Shown one piece after another: positions 36,260 to 49,114 of a DNA stretch of 64,000 nucleotides. A program made the position numbers and the translations under genes. Numbering within the stretch: position 1 is the stretch's first letter; the number at the start of each line of letters is the position of its first letter. The notes under the pieces are model-generated. The model saw nothing but the letters and a program-made list of their open reading frames with translations. It did no database searches and had not been told where the DNA came from. The DNA comes from Dermatemys mawii (Eukaryota > Chordata > Testudines > Dermatemydidae), in assembly GCA_007922305.1 (NCBI GenBank), contig ML677358.1, positions 18,339,327 to 18,403,326 on the forward strand, written 5' to 3'.

Positions 36260-36445
36260 GATTCATGGCGAGTCGGACTTTACTCCTCAAACGATCCCAT
36301 CAGGTCGACTTACCAGTAGAGCCGGTCAGAAAAGAATTTTTATTCCTCCAGGTTGAAAACAAAGAAAAATATTTTGTCAAAAGTTTTCAATTTTCAGCAA
36401 AAATCAAAAAACAAAACCACAGTTCAGCCCAAACTGGAACAGCTG
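36260..36445. repeat. Interspersed repeat (GAGCCGGTCA / AATTTTC family)
   Basis: AGAGCCGGTCAGAAAAGAAT followed by AAAGTTTTCAATTTTCAGC and CAAACTGGAACAGC matches the family whose other end (TTTGACCAGCTCTG) is visible at 51963. Confidence 0.5.
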
Positions 36446-36669
36446 GTTCAGAAATGCCATTGCAGTGCCTCATACACCCTCTGTAGGTTGGCTTCCTTCA
36501 TCGGACTACACCTCCCATAATGCACTTCTCCCCAGCCTTGTCTCTCATGTCCCCTGCTTTCCTTTGTCCTTCCATCCAGTTGATTCCCTCCTAACTAAAC
36601 CCCACCCGTAACCATTTGCTGACCATCCCATTGTCCACTTTGCTTGTGGGTTATATCCCTTTATCTGTC

Positions 36670-36800
36670 TTTTCTATTTATACTGTAAGGTCTTCGGGGC
36701 AGGGACTGTCTATTATCCTGTTTTTGTACAGCCATGTTAAGCCAAGTGAGGGCCCATTCTTGGCTGGCCTGTGACACAAACAAACAAACAAAACAATAGT
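36670..36800 (+). repeat. SINE-like repeat with (CAAA)n tail
   Basis: GTAAGGTCTTCGGGGCAGGG, ACTGTCTATTATCCTG, TTTTTGTACAGCCATG and then ACAAACAAACAAACAAA. This is the common GGGGCAGGGACTGTCT repeat with its tail still attached. Confidence 0.65.
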
Positions 36801-37454
36801 AAAATTCAAAGGACGAGACCATGGGCTTTTGCAACCAACATGAGGAAGGTTATAAATTAAAACTGAACTTAGTTTAAAAAATAAAATAAGATCTGAGTGG
36901 GGAGCAAGACGCACCTCTCCATCAGGGCCCAGAGGGAGATTTAAGAGAATCCAAACACAGAGGGCTAGCAGTAGGATGTTCTTTGCCATTGCCACAATAA
37001 ATATGTCTGCTGAAGGGGAAAACATAGTTGGAAAGGGAAGATCTGCATTCCTGATGCAGAAGAGAAGCTTGTTTGTTCCCAGTACATTGGAGAAATTGTT
37101 CGAGAACAGTTCATCCATATGAAAATATGACAGCTGTAAGGCTGCCAAGCTGAGCAAGACCTGCAGCCATCCAGTGCGTGAGTGCTGCTTGCACAACTTA
37201 AACCTGTCAGGGCAAACAAAACCTGCCCAGGGTTTCGCAGGACAAACAAAACCTGCCCAAGGTTTAAACGCAGGGCAATACTGGACTCTGGGATTAGAGG
37301 CTGTCAAACAGGGTTTTCTATATGTCTGTCTCTCTCTGTAAAATTAGTAAAACTTCCAGAAGATGAATACTGATGTAAAATCTTGCAATTGGCCAGCAGA
37401 TTAAATAATTTCAGGGCTATTTTGTATGAAAACTCCAATGCAGCACAGTACTGA

Positions 37455-37550
37455 AGCATATATATAACCTAAAGCACATGAGTAGCCCCACTGAAGCCAA
37501 TGGGAGTACTCCCGCGCTTAAACACCCTGCTGAACCAGGGCTATTGTGAG
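37455..37550. repeat. CCTGCAA/AAGCAC-family repeat fragment
   Basis: AAAGCACATGAGTAGCCCCA, CTGAAGCCAATGGGAGTACT and ACACCCTGCTGAACCAGGGC follow the family layout. Confidence 0.5.
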
Positions 37551-38576
37551 CTGAGCCTCATCCTCCTGTGCTAAAACCAGGGGACAGGACACAGGGAAGA
37601 TGTTGCAGGACAAAGACAATAGTAGCGGAAAACATCAAGTAGACAAGAGCGAGTTATTTTATTTCTAGAGCAAACCAGGCACTTCCTACCAATTTGACAC
37701 TAGGCACCAGCAGTCCCCTTGGACACAGCACAAAGCAACACCAGAACAAGCACCCGGGCCATTTGATCCACTTATTTAAGCTTCTCTATCTGCTTTTCAG
37801 TACACCACTTCCCCTTCTCCATCAGTCACCTCCACCATGTCTTGCTTTCAATCACAGTCCTTCCTAATGCCCTAATGTCACCAGACAAAGGATACCAACA
37901 TTGAATTTTTCAGATGAAAGCCAACCAATGTGACTATTGCAATTTAATATTAACCACATCTATTTGTGCACAAATTGAACATATACAGGGCATACATGCA
38001 GATGGCAGAGAGAAACTCTAGTATTAAAAAAATTGCTGCTGGAAACTTCAGGGGAAAGAAGAAAAACACACTATGTGTTTAAAGAGCTGTAATTTTCATT
38101 TAAACCCAAATCCAGCATTGCACCATTTTCCACATACAAGTAAGGGGCCACATCATGGCCTGATCACAAAAGAAAAAAATGAAGGCTTACACTGATATTT
38201 AGCAGCGTGAAACTGTGCATGGAAATCAAATACAGGCATGGGGGAAACCTCCTATTACCCACATGTTCACAGCTGGATTTTTAGTCAATAAACAGCAGTA
38301 GCCACCTTTTGTGGCATTTTTACAACTGGAAATTTATTCTACAGAAGAGAAATTAAACATTGCAGTCAGCCTCGCTGCCTCTCTCCCAAATGTAACCATT
38401 CTTCATTTGTCAAACTACCTTAATTAAAAAAAAAAAAGACCCAATCTTCCTCTTACTGATCTCAACGTTCTCAGTGGTTCTAAGGGGCACTGGGTCAGAT
38501 ACATAGTTTGTATTTATGGAGTGCAGAACTATATAGTAAGAAAGCGCAACCCAGCAACAAAATTAGGGGAACAACT

Positions 38577-39297
38577 TTATTTTACTGAAATATACACATC
38601 TTCCAGCTGAAGATCCCTGAGATGTGATATGACATGCCGTGTGACAGATTCTATTGGTGTTCCATAATAATACACACAGAATAGACTGGCATTTTTGCGA
38701 ACCTGCTGGCACAGGAAGCATTTTGCTGCTGTGGGTATAATAAATACTTCAGCACTGCAAATAGATGGAGAAGAATCCATATAATCACCAAATCTGCCCA
38801 AAGGCAGCCTTAAATTACTCACTGCTTGCTTCACCAAATGTTTCAAGTTGGTTTTCCGTAGGTCTGTGTGCTCTGCGCAGCGAAGTACAGTATAGTAATT
38901 TTTCATCTTCTACATTCTTCAGCTCTCCAATATCAAGTGTTCTAATGCATCATAGAAATTTAGGCTTTTTTGGAAAAGTGTGTTTTGAATTTTCCCTCTC
39001 AACTGAGTTAAAATCCCAAGAGCTTTTCAACTTTTCATTATGAATAGAATGAGGCCACAGAATATTCGCCCGGCACCAGAAGACAACAGTGCAAAATAGG
39101 TCAAAATATAAAAATAAAAACATTGCAAAATAATTCAGACACAGGTCTGAATTCTCACTTTTCCCACTTTTAATTCTCCCCCCGGGGACTGGCTTTTCAA
39201 TAATTCTTCCCAAAAGGGTGAAAAAGTTACTCAGTGATTGATGGGGACTCAAGATTTCTATATTGTCCCAGTTGCACAGCATTCTATTTATCTGCAA
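38577..39297 (-). other. Two adjoining unidentified minus-strand reading frames; possible pseudogene or terminal exon
   Basis: One frame (39297 to 38950) has 115 codons and a second (38906 to 38577) has 109 codons. The first frame reopens after its stop with LDIGELKNVEDEKLLYC, which overlaps the start of the second. The second ends RDLQLEDVYISVK with stop TAA, and AATAAA overlaps the stop region (TAAAATAAAG), as at a compact gene end. The peptide has CFLCQQVRKNASLFCVYYYG, with two CxxC-like cysteines. I do not recognise any family. It could be a frameshifted processed copy, a terminal exon of an antisense transcript, or chance. No poly(A) tract follows. Confidence 0.3.
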
Positions 39298-39408
39298 TGT
39301 TTATTGAAACCCAACTGGAACAAAATACCTAAAATAAACCAAAGTTTGCACCAAGTATCCAAAGGTTCACTTAGAATACCGAGGTGCAACTTATAGTGTG
39401 GATATGTA

Positions 39409-39425
39409 CACACACACACACACAC
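39409..39425. repeat. (CA)n microsatellite
   Basis: Eight CA dinucleotides. Confidence 0.9.
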
Positions 39426-40129
39426 TATGTGGGCATAGAGGGAGGGTGTATCCGTCTAAACATACACAGATACACAACTGCAGTTCTTCCTTTACTCTGT
39501 GCTGATAAGGCAGTCTTATTCTCTGTTTTTCTTTAAGACTCTTGCAGTCACTGTCTGTTCTTTACGAGCTGAGGGGTCAGTGCTTTAGCTGAGACTGTGA
39601 CAAGCCTCTCCAGAATTAGAGTACTTTATTATCGCATTAGTACAGGGACAAGTCACATAACTAACAGAATTTATCCTCATTTATTCAGTAAAAGCACTAA
39701 TATTCAATCACTCTGCCTCTGTTTAATTATTCTTCCTTCCACTATTTTTTTCCGCCCTTACTTGACCCTTCAAGTACCAGGGTATGAAAATGTGTTAAAA
39801 CTATTTTTTTAATTCCACTTAAAATGCTAGACTTTATTCCCTGGAATAAGTATAAAACCAGCACTGGGGTCTGTCATAGTTCACACAATGCCACTGCATT
39901 AGCAGTCATCACGGTGTCATACTTGTGCTAGAAGAACCTGTGTTCAATGTAAGTGATGACAGATAACAGAATTACTGTTAATTGTAACAGGATACTGCTA
40001 TTCAACTGCCTGTTCTCTCATGGTAAACTAGTGTAACAGTTATTAGGCATCAGTAGCACCCAACATACAGTTTGTTAAAGAAAACAAAAAAAGTCACCTT
40101 AATCTCCACTTCGGTCTTAACAAACTAGG

Positions 40130-40290
40130 GACAATAAGGGTGTCTTAAACGTCACCCTCCGTTGCATGCTGTGGTGACACTAATTCTTTGACTGGCGGAT
40201 TAATGAAATCGAGAGTCACAGTGAAAATATTTAATGACCACTCCCTTCTTTTTGACTGATTGTGGCTCAATTAGATGCATAGATCAGATT
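40130..40290. promoter_or_regulatory. Candidate conserved non-coding element
   Basis: Repeat-free block with CTGTGGTGACACTAATTC (RUNX-like TGTGGT next to TGACA), GGCGGATTAATGAAATCG and GATTGTGGCTCAATTAG. Motif-based only. Confidence 0.28.
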
Positions 40291-40760
40291 TTCACCTCTT
40301 AGCCTGTGTGTAAAACCGAGTGCACAAACTTCTGCTTGCACATGCACTAATGAGCCTTTAAATAGCCTGACACCTGTGCACATTACAAGTGTTAGCATAT
40401 GAACCTGCAAAACCCAAGGGAGTCAGACTATTTAAAGGGCATGTGCCAAACAAACTTTTCAGCCGGTATCTGAACCTACAAAGTGCAGATACAATTTTGG
40501 GCACTTCTGGGTAGCAGCTCATCTGAAAACGTATCCCTAATTAGATCAGGCTAGATGGAGACATTACTTTATCTCAACAATATTTTCTTTACATGCAAAG
40601 CTAAAAGCCTGGTTTCAATTTTTCTCCCTTAATCTTCTTAAACAAAAGATCTGGCAATTATGTAGTATTAACAAAAAAACATGTCATTTGCTCAAACTAA
40701 CATGGAAATTTCTGACTGGCACTGGGGACAGGTTTCAGAGGGAGAAAGAGGAGAAGTGCT

Positions 40761-40830
40761 ATTTGCATATGCATTTTACCATTTGTGTGTGCATTTTACC
40801 ATTTGCGTGTGCATTTGACCATTTGCAATC
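40761..40830. repeat. 20-bp tandem repeat, 3.5 copies
   Basis: Units ATTTGCATATGCATTTTACC (40761), ATTTGTGTGTGCATTTTACC (40781) and ATTTGCGTGTGCATTTGACC (40801) are followed by ATTTGC. Each differs at only a few positions. The first unit starts with a perfect octamer ATTTGCAT. Confidence 0.9.
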
Positions 40831-43800
40831 TATATATATCCATGCTGCGTCATAAACAACAACGCATGAGAAACAGAGATGTGCTCTACTAAAATGCACC
40901 ATGTCTGGAGAGTATTATGACCCAGGGACTAGGACCCAAGAGCTTTCAACCAGCTGAGAACTGTAGAGATCTGGTACAACACAAATGTATGCCCTGAAAC
41001 ATGCTACTGAAATGCTTGTGGTTATAACTGAGCAAAAACAACAACAACAGCAAAACCTGGAAACTGTGTCTGTATTTGTTTTATCATACTGCCTGTCTGC
41101 ATAGTTGGTGACATGATCAGTCAATCAAGTTTCCTCAATCTTCATGTGCTTGTCAAATCAGAGTTTTACCACTGACTTCAGCATAAGCAGAGTTAGGGGA
41201 GCACAGAGTGCTTCTGAAAATCCACTGTGAGTCACGGGGCTACATTTTATACCATAGTAATGTGAGAGCCTTACAAGGATAAAATGTGTTTTTTTTTCCT
41301 TAAATAAAAAGGGTGAGGACAATGATTTTGCTTCTGATACAACATTATCTTTTTAAACTGGTGGTCATAATGGCTTTCAAATTACTCAGATAACTCAATG
41401 TTTTAATTGCTCCTAACAGACGTCTACATTTTCAGTTCAATCATTGCACTGGATCAACAGTCTTGCCCAGCTAATGTCCTGTGTCTCCCAGTCACAGGCA
41501 CTCATGTCTATAAGCAAAAGCCTTTTGACTTATAACATTGACATCACTGTCATTACATTTGCCCACAACATCCTGCACATATGCAAGTTAAAGGGCTCTC
41601 ATCTTCAGCTGTTCCTCTGTGTCAGTATCACAGAGAGTGCGAGATACATTTCAGAGCCTCTGGATTAACCTCTGGGATGACACGCAGTTTCGTCTTTAGC
41701 CGCACTAAATCCTCAGCCAAACTCTAACAGCCATGGCTGATTGAGAACCTAAACTGTAAATCTCCTCTTCACACAGTCCTACTAAGGAGATGAGTGGGAA
41801 TTATTTCACCCAACCTCTCTGGGTATTTATAGAGCAATCCCTGTAGGTGTTGATGTGGTTAAGCTAAGGCCACCTCCCCTTGGCATGCAAATATCACCCC
41901 AAAAAGTACATGTGGAATAACTGTGAGATGGAGTAACAGGAATGAAGTGCCGTATCTGAGGACTACATATGTTGACATGGAAAAATCAGGTTATACCACA
42001 AGTGAAATCCTCATGTCATCTAAACCAACAGGAGTTCTGCCATTCACGGTAACAGGGCCAGGATTTCACCCTGTAAATCTTTCCTCCCTTGGTCATAAGT
42101 AGGGAGTACATTTGCAAGACTGAGCAGACTAGGTGAGGGGGTTTAATCTGATGGAGGCTGTGCTGGGAGGCTTACCTGCCGATCTTATCTTCACTATTAG
42201 TGGGGTATTACAATCCAGGAAAAGTCTAAATAAGGAGTATACAGGATATTCTTTAGAGTCTGTCAAGGATGCCCACGGCATGGAATGGATGCTACATAAT
42301 AAATAAACAAAATATAAATAAATAAATACCAGTCCAAAAAAAGAGTCAAAGAAGAGAACTGAAAACTGCACTGAGCTCCAAGCTGAATAGCTCATTTCGT
42401 ATTCCCATTGTTTCACAGTATTTAAGAGCATAAAGCTCTCTCACTTCCTTTGCAGCAAGGAGCTCTGTCAGCGCGGATGGGATCCGAAGCATTGTTGCTA
42501 TTTTAAGTGCTGGAAGGAAGCAAGGAACTGTTCAGTGGAAAGTCTGAGGCACTCCGCCTGAGCTCTGTGTGGGGCAGTGCAGCAGGGGAAGGTGGGCCAG
42601 CGGAGTTTGAAGAGGATGCTGAATTGTCACAAGGTATACGCCTTATTCTCAGTGGAATTTTTCCTCAGGCACATGCAGGAGGAACCCTGGCTTTGGACCT
42701 GATTCCTGCTGCAGGATTATATCAACCTCTCTGGAATGAGACATTGTAAAAGTTTCATTCTTTTTCCGAAAAACAACCAACCCCAGTGGGAGTCACACCT
42801 GGATTATGTTGTGGTCTTTAAAACCAAGCCAAACAAAATCTGCCCGCTGCCTCACTTGTAATTTAAGTGCAACGTTATGAGAACTCTGGACAAAGCAGTG
42901 AGACTCGGACACGCAGGACAAAGAACTTTGTAAGCCAGCTGCTGACGTTCTCAGCTCAGCTTTGGGGGTGTGGAAGGAGCACTCGGCTGCACTGTTACCT
43001 TTCATACCAATTCAGTGAGGTCACGCGGACGGCAGGAATAGTGCAGCCAGGGAACGGCAGTGAAAATCTTTTTTATCTGTCTGCACATTTCCTGCTAAGG
43101 ATACCGCCAGGACAAAAGGGAAACGGACCCAACCAAAAGCTCAAAATGACCACTGACAGGCCTAGTCACAGTGGCAGGGACCAGTGTGTGATGGTGTCTT
43201 CTGGGAAGGAGGGTGATCTCTGGCAAGGATTGCCAGACATGCCTTTGCTGGAACCAGAACTGTTAACATTACAGAACAGGAAGGCAGGTTAGTCCCAGAC
43301 TACTGGATTACTGGGTGCACCACCGGGGTGAAAACAGATTCAAGATCTTGATTCCATCATCATTATTCTTCAGGTAGATTTTTGGACAGAGGCTTTCGCA
43401 AGGTTCTGTATGAATCACAAAGTACGGCTGTATTATTTATTATTACAGTAGGTCAGCAGTAGCAATGGTTGTGGTGACAACAAACAGAGCTAAAATGATC
43501 AGTTAGTTACCAATTTACAAGGACAGAAAGGTGACTTATCTTCTTCAGAACAATAGACGTTACAATTCATTCCATTGACTAGAAAGTGCTTACACCTAAC
43601 CGTTCCAACAGCTCCATCGCTGTTTCTTTAAGAATGACTGTGCTAGCAACTGCTGGGAAGCCAGGAAAACTAGCAAAAATGTACAGCAGAGCCTTTTTAG
43701 AATATCCAAAGATTCATTCCCTGGCAATGTAAACTTCAGCAACCGGTTTTATCTGAAACTTTTCAACCAGAGAGTAACTTAAAACCAACCAGTATTGCAC

Positions 43801-45111
43801 ATGAACACTGAATGTCAAGACAGATTTTTGCTTAATTTTGCAGCCTTTTTAAAGCCCCAGGAAAGTCTTATTTATGAAAGCACAAACTGAACAATAACCC
43901 ATTTAGACTCTAAAACTATTCATCTATCTATACATCTACTAACATAGCTAATAGGACATTAAAATGATAGAACATAGTAACTGCCAAAACACAGTAAACT
44001 CAGGAATCACAGGCCAGATTCTGAGCTCAAGATGTATCAACGTAAATCTAGATTAACTTCACAGATTTACATAGGTGCAGCTGATATTAGAATCTGTGCC
44101 TGCGTGATTTGCTATGCCACAATAACTGTAAATGGAAAGTGAAGATATATCCATATGCCCTAAAGGCCAAAGAAATGCTGATTTGTTGTATGTTCAACAA
44201 ATCGTTTTAATAATTGTTATAGCATATCAGGACATACTCTTAGTTCTTAATCACTCTTTATTGTCCACACTTAAATGAAGAGATAGTTTAAGGAAATACT
44301 GTATACTGCCATTGAGAAACCTGTAAGCAATCACATCTGCTGTAATGCTAGACAACATGCCTTTCAAAACAAATTTTCAACAAAGACAATGTCTCCCAAC
44401 TAACATGCAACCCTGATAGGTTAATACTTAAGCTGTGACTCACAGAAGGAAAAAATAAAATCAAATAGAACAAATTGCACATGGTTTGGGTGTTTAATAA
44501 ATTAAATAACATTATTCCTGTTAACACAATGGGGAGAATGAAAAAAAAATCCAGTGAAATGACAAAGATTCTAATTTTCTGGTGCGCTGGGCAGAATTTA
44601 TTAACAAACACAAAATGACTTAAATGTCCCTATCTATACAACTGTAGGGTAAAATCTTCCTTCAGTTATAACAAGGCATCTCCACTGAGTATTTCTGTAG
44701 TGGGGGCTAATGGAGATAGTACTAAGGACAGGATTTGGCTTCCTGTACTTAGAAATGAAGACCCTCTTATCCACTGAAGCGAGACAGAGGATTTCAGACA
44801 GTCAGAACAAAAAGTACCTGAGCTGGATTTTGGGAAGGAATCTGAGGATAAAACTCTTGTCCTTGTAACAAGTGCAATGAGATTAGTAATGAGTATGGGT
44901 GGTCAAAGCCCTGCTTTTATGTCTCTCCTGAAAGACAGCACCCTCCAGCTGCACAAATGGTTCCCAGCGAAAGATTGGTTCAGTCATGACTGAAAGGGAA
45001 GAGTATCTCCTCCTGGGTCATCAAACTCCACCTGCTACAGCAGCTGGGCTTTTTCCTGAAAGGTCTCACCTTTCTAAATTAAATATCTAGTCTATTAATG
45101 CACTGCAGATG

Positions 45112-45159
45112 CATGCAGTTTTACATCCATGTAGTTTTACATCCATGCAGCTTTACATC
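45112..45159. repeat. 16-bp tandem repeat, three copies
   Basis: Units CATGCAGTTTTACATC, CATGTAGTTTTACATC and CATGCAGCTTTACATC, each one change from the first. Confidence 0.9.
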
Positions 45160-46029
45160 CACTTTTTTGCTTTTATATATTCTGTAGGTTACTTTTTATT
45201 TCTTTTTAGAAAAAAAAATCAGTGATTTTTGGCCCAAAAATCAATTGCAGCCAAGTGATACATGGCAAGTTTCACACCAACATCAGCTTCTGGCAATATA
45301 ATACATGTTACATTGTATTAAATTCTCATCACCATTCATTTAGAAGGTATAGTCTACCATTTAACTTTGCACAGAACACCTGTCTCTCACAAAGCAGGGG
45401 TAGAACGCAACCTCACTTCCTTTGTCTTAGTAAATGTTGGGGGGTATTAATTCTGCTTTTGAGGACCACACAGTAATAGAAAAAAAAGTTACTGCTCTTT
45501 TAATCAGAGGAAGTCTTGGATGAAATTGTAGACAATAATGCACTAGGGATAAGAAACCCTTCCCTCCAAAAATGTGGAGGCTGCCTTCAGTATTGCCAAT
45601 GATTTTAGGATGCTCTGCAGAAAACTTGTCTGGAATTGCTACTGTGTTAATAGTCTAGAGAATGCAGATGGATCCAAGCCAAAACCCTGAATCAAAATAT
45701 TTTCTCAGCTCTGGGGAACTGAGTCCAGATCAGAACACTGTGACTAGACTCCTGCTTTATAAGGGGTTGAATCAAAAGTCTAGATTGGAACACACGCAAA
45801 CTTTCATGAAGTCCAAATTTCAATCTAGAAGCTCATCAGAAATTTCTATCTCAGGCCTCATCTTGGAGATTGGACTGGAAGATCGAGATGTCTATAGGGT
45901 GACTGTCCTTGGAAATCTCTCTATCATTTTTTAAGTGTGAAAGAGATGCTGAGTTCCCCCACTGCTGCGTTTCCTATTTTCCCCCAAACTGTCTCTACCG
46001 TCACTCCTTAAGAGACATTGGCAAACGGA

Positions 46030-46440
46030 GCACCCTTTAGACTGGATAAATCTCTGCCCAAGGAATGCCGTCATTTTTCTCACTTCACAGACCTTCCCGT
46101 CTAACACTTGACAGCCTCGATCAGGTGCTGTCCAAACATTTATTAAAACATTTTAAATGATGAATATATCCAATTATTACTATTAATGCAGCTAATACTG
46201 ACTAATGAGGGGGAAACATACTAGCTTGTGTCCCGCAATTCATTACCCCTGCCTTGTCAACAATTCAAAGCCCAAAACCTAATCATCCATACTGGGCCCT
46301 GTTATATTTCACACATCACATTTAATAAGTCACTCAGTGCCTATAAATTAATGTAACATGTCGGCATTTATGAGTGTGCCTTTGTCGCCGTTAACAAATG
46401 ATGTGCTGGCCCAGTCTACTGCAGCTAGGCAATGACGAAT
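46030..46440. promoter_or_regulatory. Candidate conserved non-coding element
   Basis: Repeat-free block with many homeodomain-type cores: CAATTATTACTATTAATGC, GCAATTCATTACC and CTATAAATTAATG, plus CTTGACAGCC and CCGTTAACAAATG. It is long and even in composition and has no recognisable frame. Conservation is untested. Confidence 0.38.
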
Positions 46441-47186
46441 GATGGAGGATGATTTCTCTTCAAACTGCAAACTATACGCTGGGGACCATAGTAGTTGTAG
46501 TTGCATGTGCGCATACACATGATTTGTATGCATACATGATACATAATACGGAATAATGTGTGCACATATATGTATGTGTGTATTTTGATAAACAGGTCTA
46601 GCCCAAAAAAGTATAAGGTATGCATGTGACACATTTAACAGTCCTCTTTAAATTTTTTTAGAACCGATTCAGCGTAGTTGGAACAATGCTCCCCATGGGT
46701 GTGGTCAATGCTAATTTACTATTGGTTCCAGCTCCCGTGACATTTCCATATTCAGCACTTTTAAAAATACAGCCCAGAGACAGAGACAGTAAAGAAATGT
46801 TTAAACACAGCTGTTTGAAAATGGTGCTGTTAGACTGTATATGACTCGCATGGCACCAATAGTTGAGTTAGGTGGCTGATTTTGTGGGGGGTTGGGGCGG
46901 GTGGAAGGAGAGGAGAACAAAACTGATATTTTAATGAGTATGAATAATTCACTAAATTAGCTCTTAAAGGCACAACCGTGTATGAAGAAATAGTATGTGA
47001 TTTTACTGTCAGTAATATTTTTAATATTAGTTGTTTTGTTTTTTAAAAGTATGTATTCACTGCAAAGTAACCGGGGAAAAACGTACGTGCCTTTTCGGTT
47101 ACTTTGGTTACCGCTATGGGCCGCTTCAGTATTAATGAAAGACATCTGGATCTACATACAGCTGTATTAAGTACTGTATACAGTCA

Positions 47187-47330
47187 TCCTAGAACCATAG
47201 GGCTAGAAGGGACTGCGAGGCTCATCTAGTCTAACCCTCTGCATGTTGCAAATGCCTACTATGGCCAGAAGGGCAGCTTTCCTCTGAAATCAGCATTAGT
47301 AGAGCTCGAACCACCTGCCAGCAGTGGAAA
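47187..47330 (-). mobile_element. CR1 LINE 3' end, minus orientation
   Basis: TCCTAGAACCATAGGGCTAG, AAGGGACTGCGAGG and CATCTAGTCTAACCCTC are the complement of the CR1 tail with its terminal octamer-like repeat. Downstream to about 47330 the match is weak; CCAGAAGGGCAGC may be a second tail copy. Confidence 0.65.
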
Positions 47331-47774
47331 CAGTAGACAAGACAGGCACCTTTGCAAACTTGAGTTCTTAACCCCTGCAAAACCCCTGCTAGTAGTACTC
47401 CTTTATTAGCAGCTGGGATCACACTGTTGGTCTTCTCCCAGAATTCTCCAGATGGTGATGCTTGTTCTACCCTTTATTCTGGCAACGGAACCTGTATCCC
47501 AGCAACGGATTTCCTTTGAAACTAATTATTACATGCACCATATTTTGGAGAAGAGCTTATCAATAGTTTTTTTTCTCTGGTATATTTTTGTACACTTACA
47601 CTGTACATAAAGGCCCACAAAAGCTTGCAGAGCTGACCCAGTGGATTGGTATTATAGGCAGTTAGGAATTTTCTGATTCAACTTTTTTTGTTGGGGGGAG
47701 AGGAAAGGGTGTCAAAAATGCCAATTTATCAAAAATAAAAACCATCCTTGAAGAAATGTTGGTTTTGATGAAAT

Positions 47775-47965
47775 CTCCTGATTTCTATGAGAATGAGGTG
47801 CCTCAGGACTTATGATATCCCACTTGGTGTCTATCTGCATCTTTAGAGCCTACATATCTTTCAAAACCTGGCCCTTGGTTTTTATGTGCCTCAGTTTCCC
47901 AGGTGTAAAATAAGGATCATAGTACTTTCCTACCTCACGAGTGTTGAGAGTATAAAACAACAAAA
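47775..47965 (+). repeat. 9470-family repeat followed by MIR-like fragment
   Basis: 47820-47885 has GTCTATCTGCATCTTTAGAGC and TTTCAAAACCTGGCCC. 47888-47960 has GTGCCTCAGTTTCCCAGGTG and TACTTTCCTACCTCACGAG, the MIR 3' core in plus orientation. Confidence 0.55.
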
Positions 47966-48839
47966 GATGGAGAGAGAGAGTACTCAACTACTATGGAAAA
48001 TGGAGCCATCATACGTAGATAGTCTCATACTGCTGACATTACACAGTTCACATGTGCTGCAACACTTTCCAAGAGAAAATTAAAAGGATCTAGAATTACA
48101 GATACCTTTTCTTTACATTTTTATTAGAAAATTATTCAGTTTACACAATATCTATGAAGCAAGCACATTTCCCAATTTGTTTTACTGGGGTCATGTAGGT
48201 TTTTTTGGTTCCAATATACACTAACCCACTCAATACATCCAGACTAATAGGTAGGGTAAAATTTTGTTGAAAAGCAAGGGCATTGCTGTTCCTACACTCT
48301 ACATAATTGGGAAATGTCTAGTGGTGAAGAAAACACTTTCAGAATACAGTCTGAGGTCAGGCACCGTGCAGCAGTGTGCAGTGCATAACAGCAAAGGCTA
48401 GTTGACCAATTAAAGTTAAGTGATGCCTTGGTGTCCTAGCAGCCTGGCATTTGCACAACTTTAAAGGGAATAAACACCCTGAAACTCCAGGACCAGTCAA
48501 GCCTCCTACCTGGGACAATAAGGAAAACCTAGTCAGAAAAAGCCCGAAATATAGTAAATATTTTAACAATTTCAGTATAGAAAATATAACATGAAACCGG
48601 CTATAAAAACATGTACCAGCATTCACATAAAAAGCAGCAGTCATTGAGGAGGATTTCCCAATCCATGCATAGTACTCAGGGAAAAAGAATGGCATCAAAA
48701 CTTTTCCCCTCCAGAAAAATGTAACTACACTTGATAACAGCGAGGCAAGGAGCAAGCTGTGAGGACCCTTCCTGACTGGCAATAAATTGGGCACACAGCT
48801 AGTCTGGGCTAAAATATCCCATTATATTTAGCTAATCTG

Positions 48840-48990
48840 TCCTCCCCCTTAGCCACCTGTTTGTTTTGTTCCCCTGGCACGTCTTGCCCTTTGCACTGTA
48901 GGCTCCTTGGGGCAGGAACGGTCATTGAAACTGGCTGTAGAGAGCCGGGCACAAGGGGGCTTTGGCCCAGCTGTGGCCAATAGTCACTGC
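48840..48990 (+). repeat. SINE-like repeat (GGGGCAGGGACTGT family)
   Basis: TGTAGGCTCCTTGGGGCAGG, AACGGTCATTG, CGGGCACAAGGGGGCTTTGG and CCCAGCTGTGGCC match the family in order. Confidence 0.5.
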
Positions 48991-49114
48991 TGCAACACAC
49001 ATGATAAACAAGAGTTGAAGGGAAACACTAGGCTTTCTTTTGCCTGTATGCACATTGCACTAGAAAAGGGGGACCTGGTGAAAAACAAAGACAGGCTGAG
49101 GCAGCTAACTAAGA

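Noticed and set aside
42867..43292. 141-codon plus-strand open frame ending near a GT
   Set aside because: No recognisable protein and no matching acceptor or neighbouring exon. Antisense to EBF1 without support.
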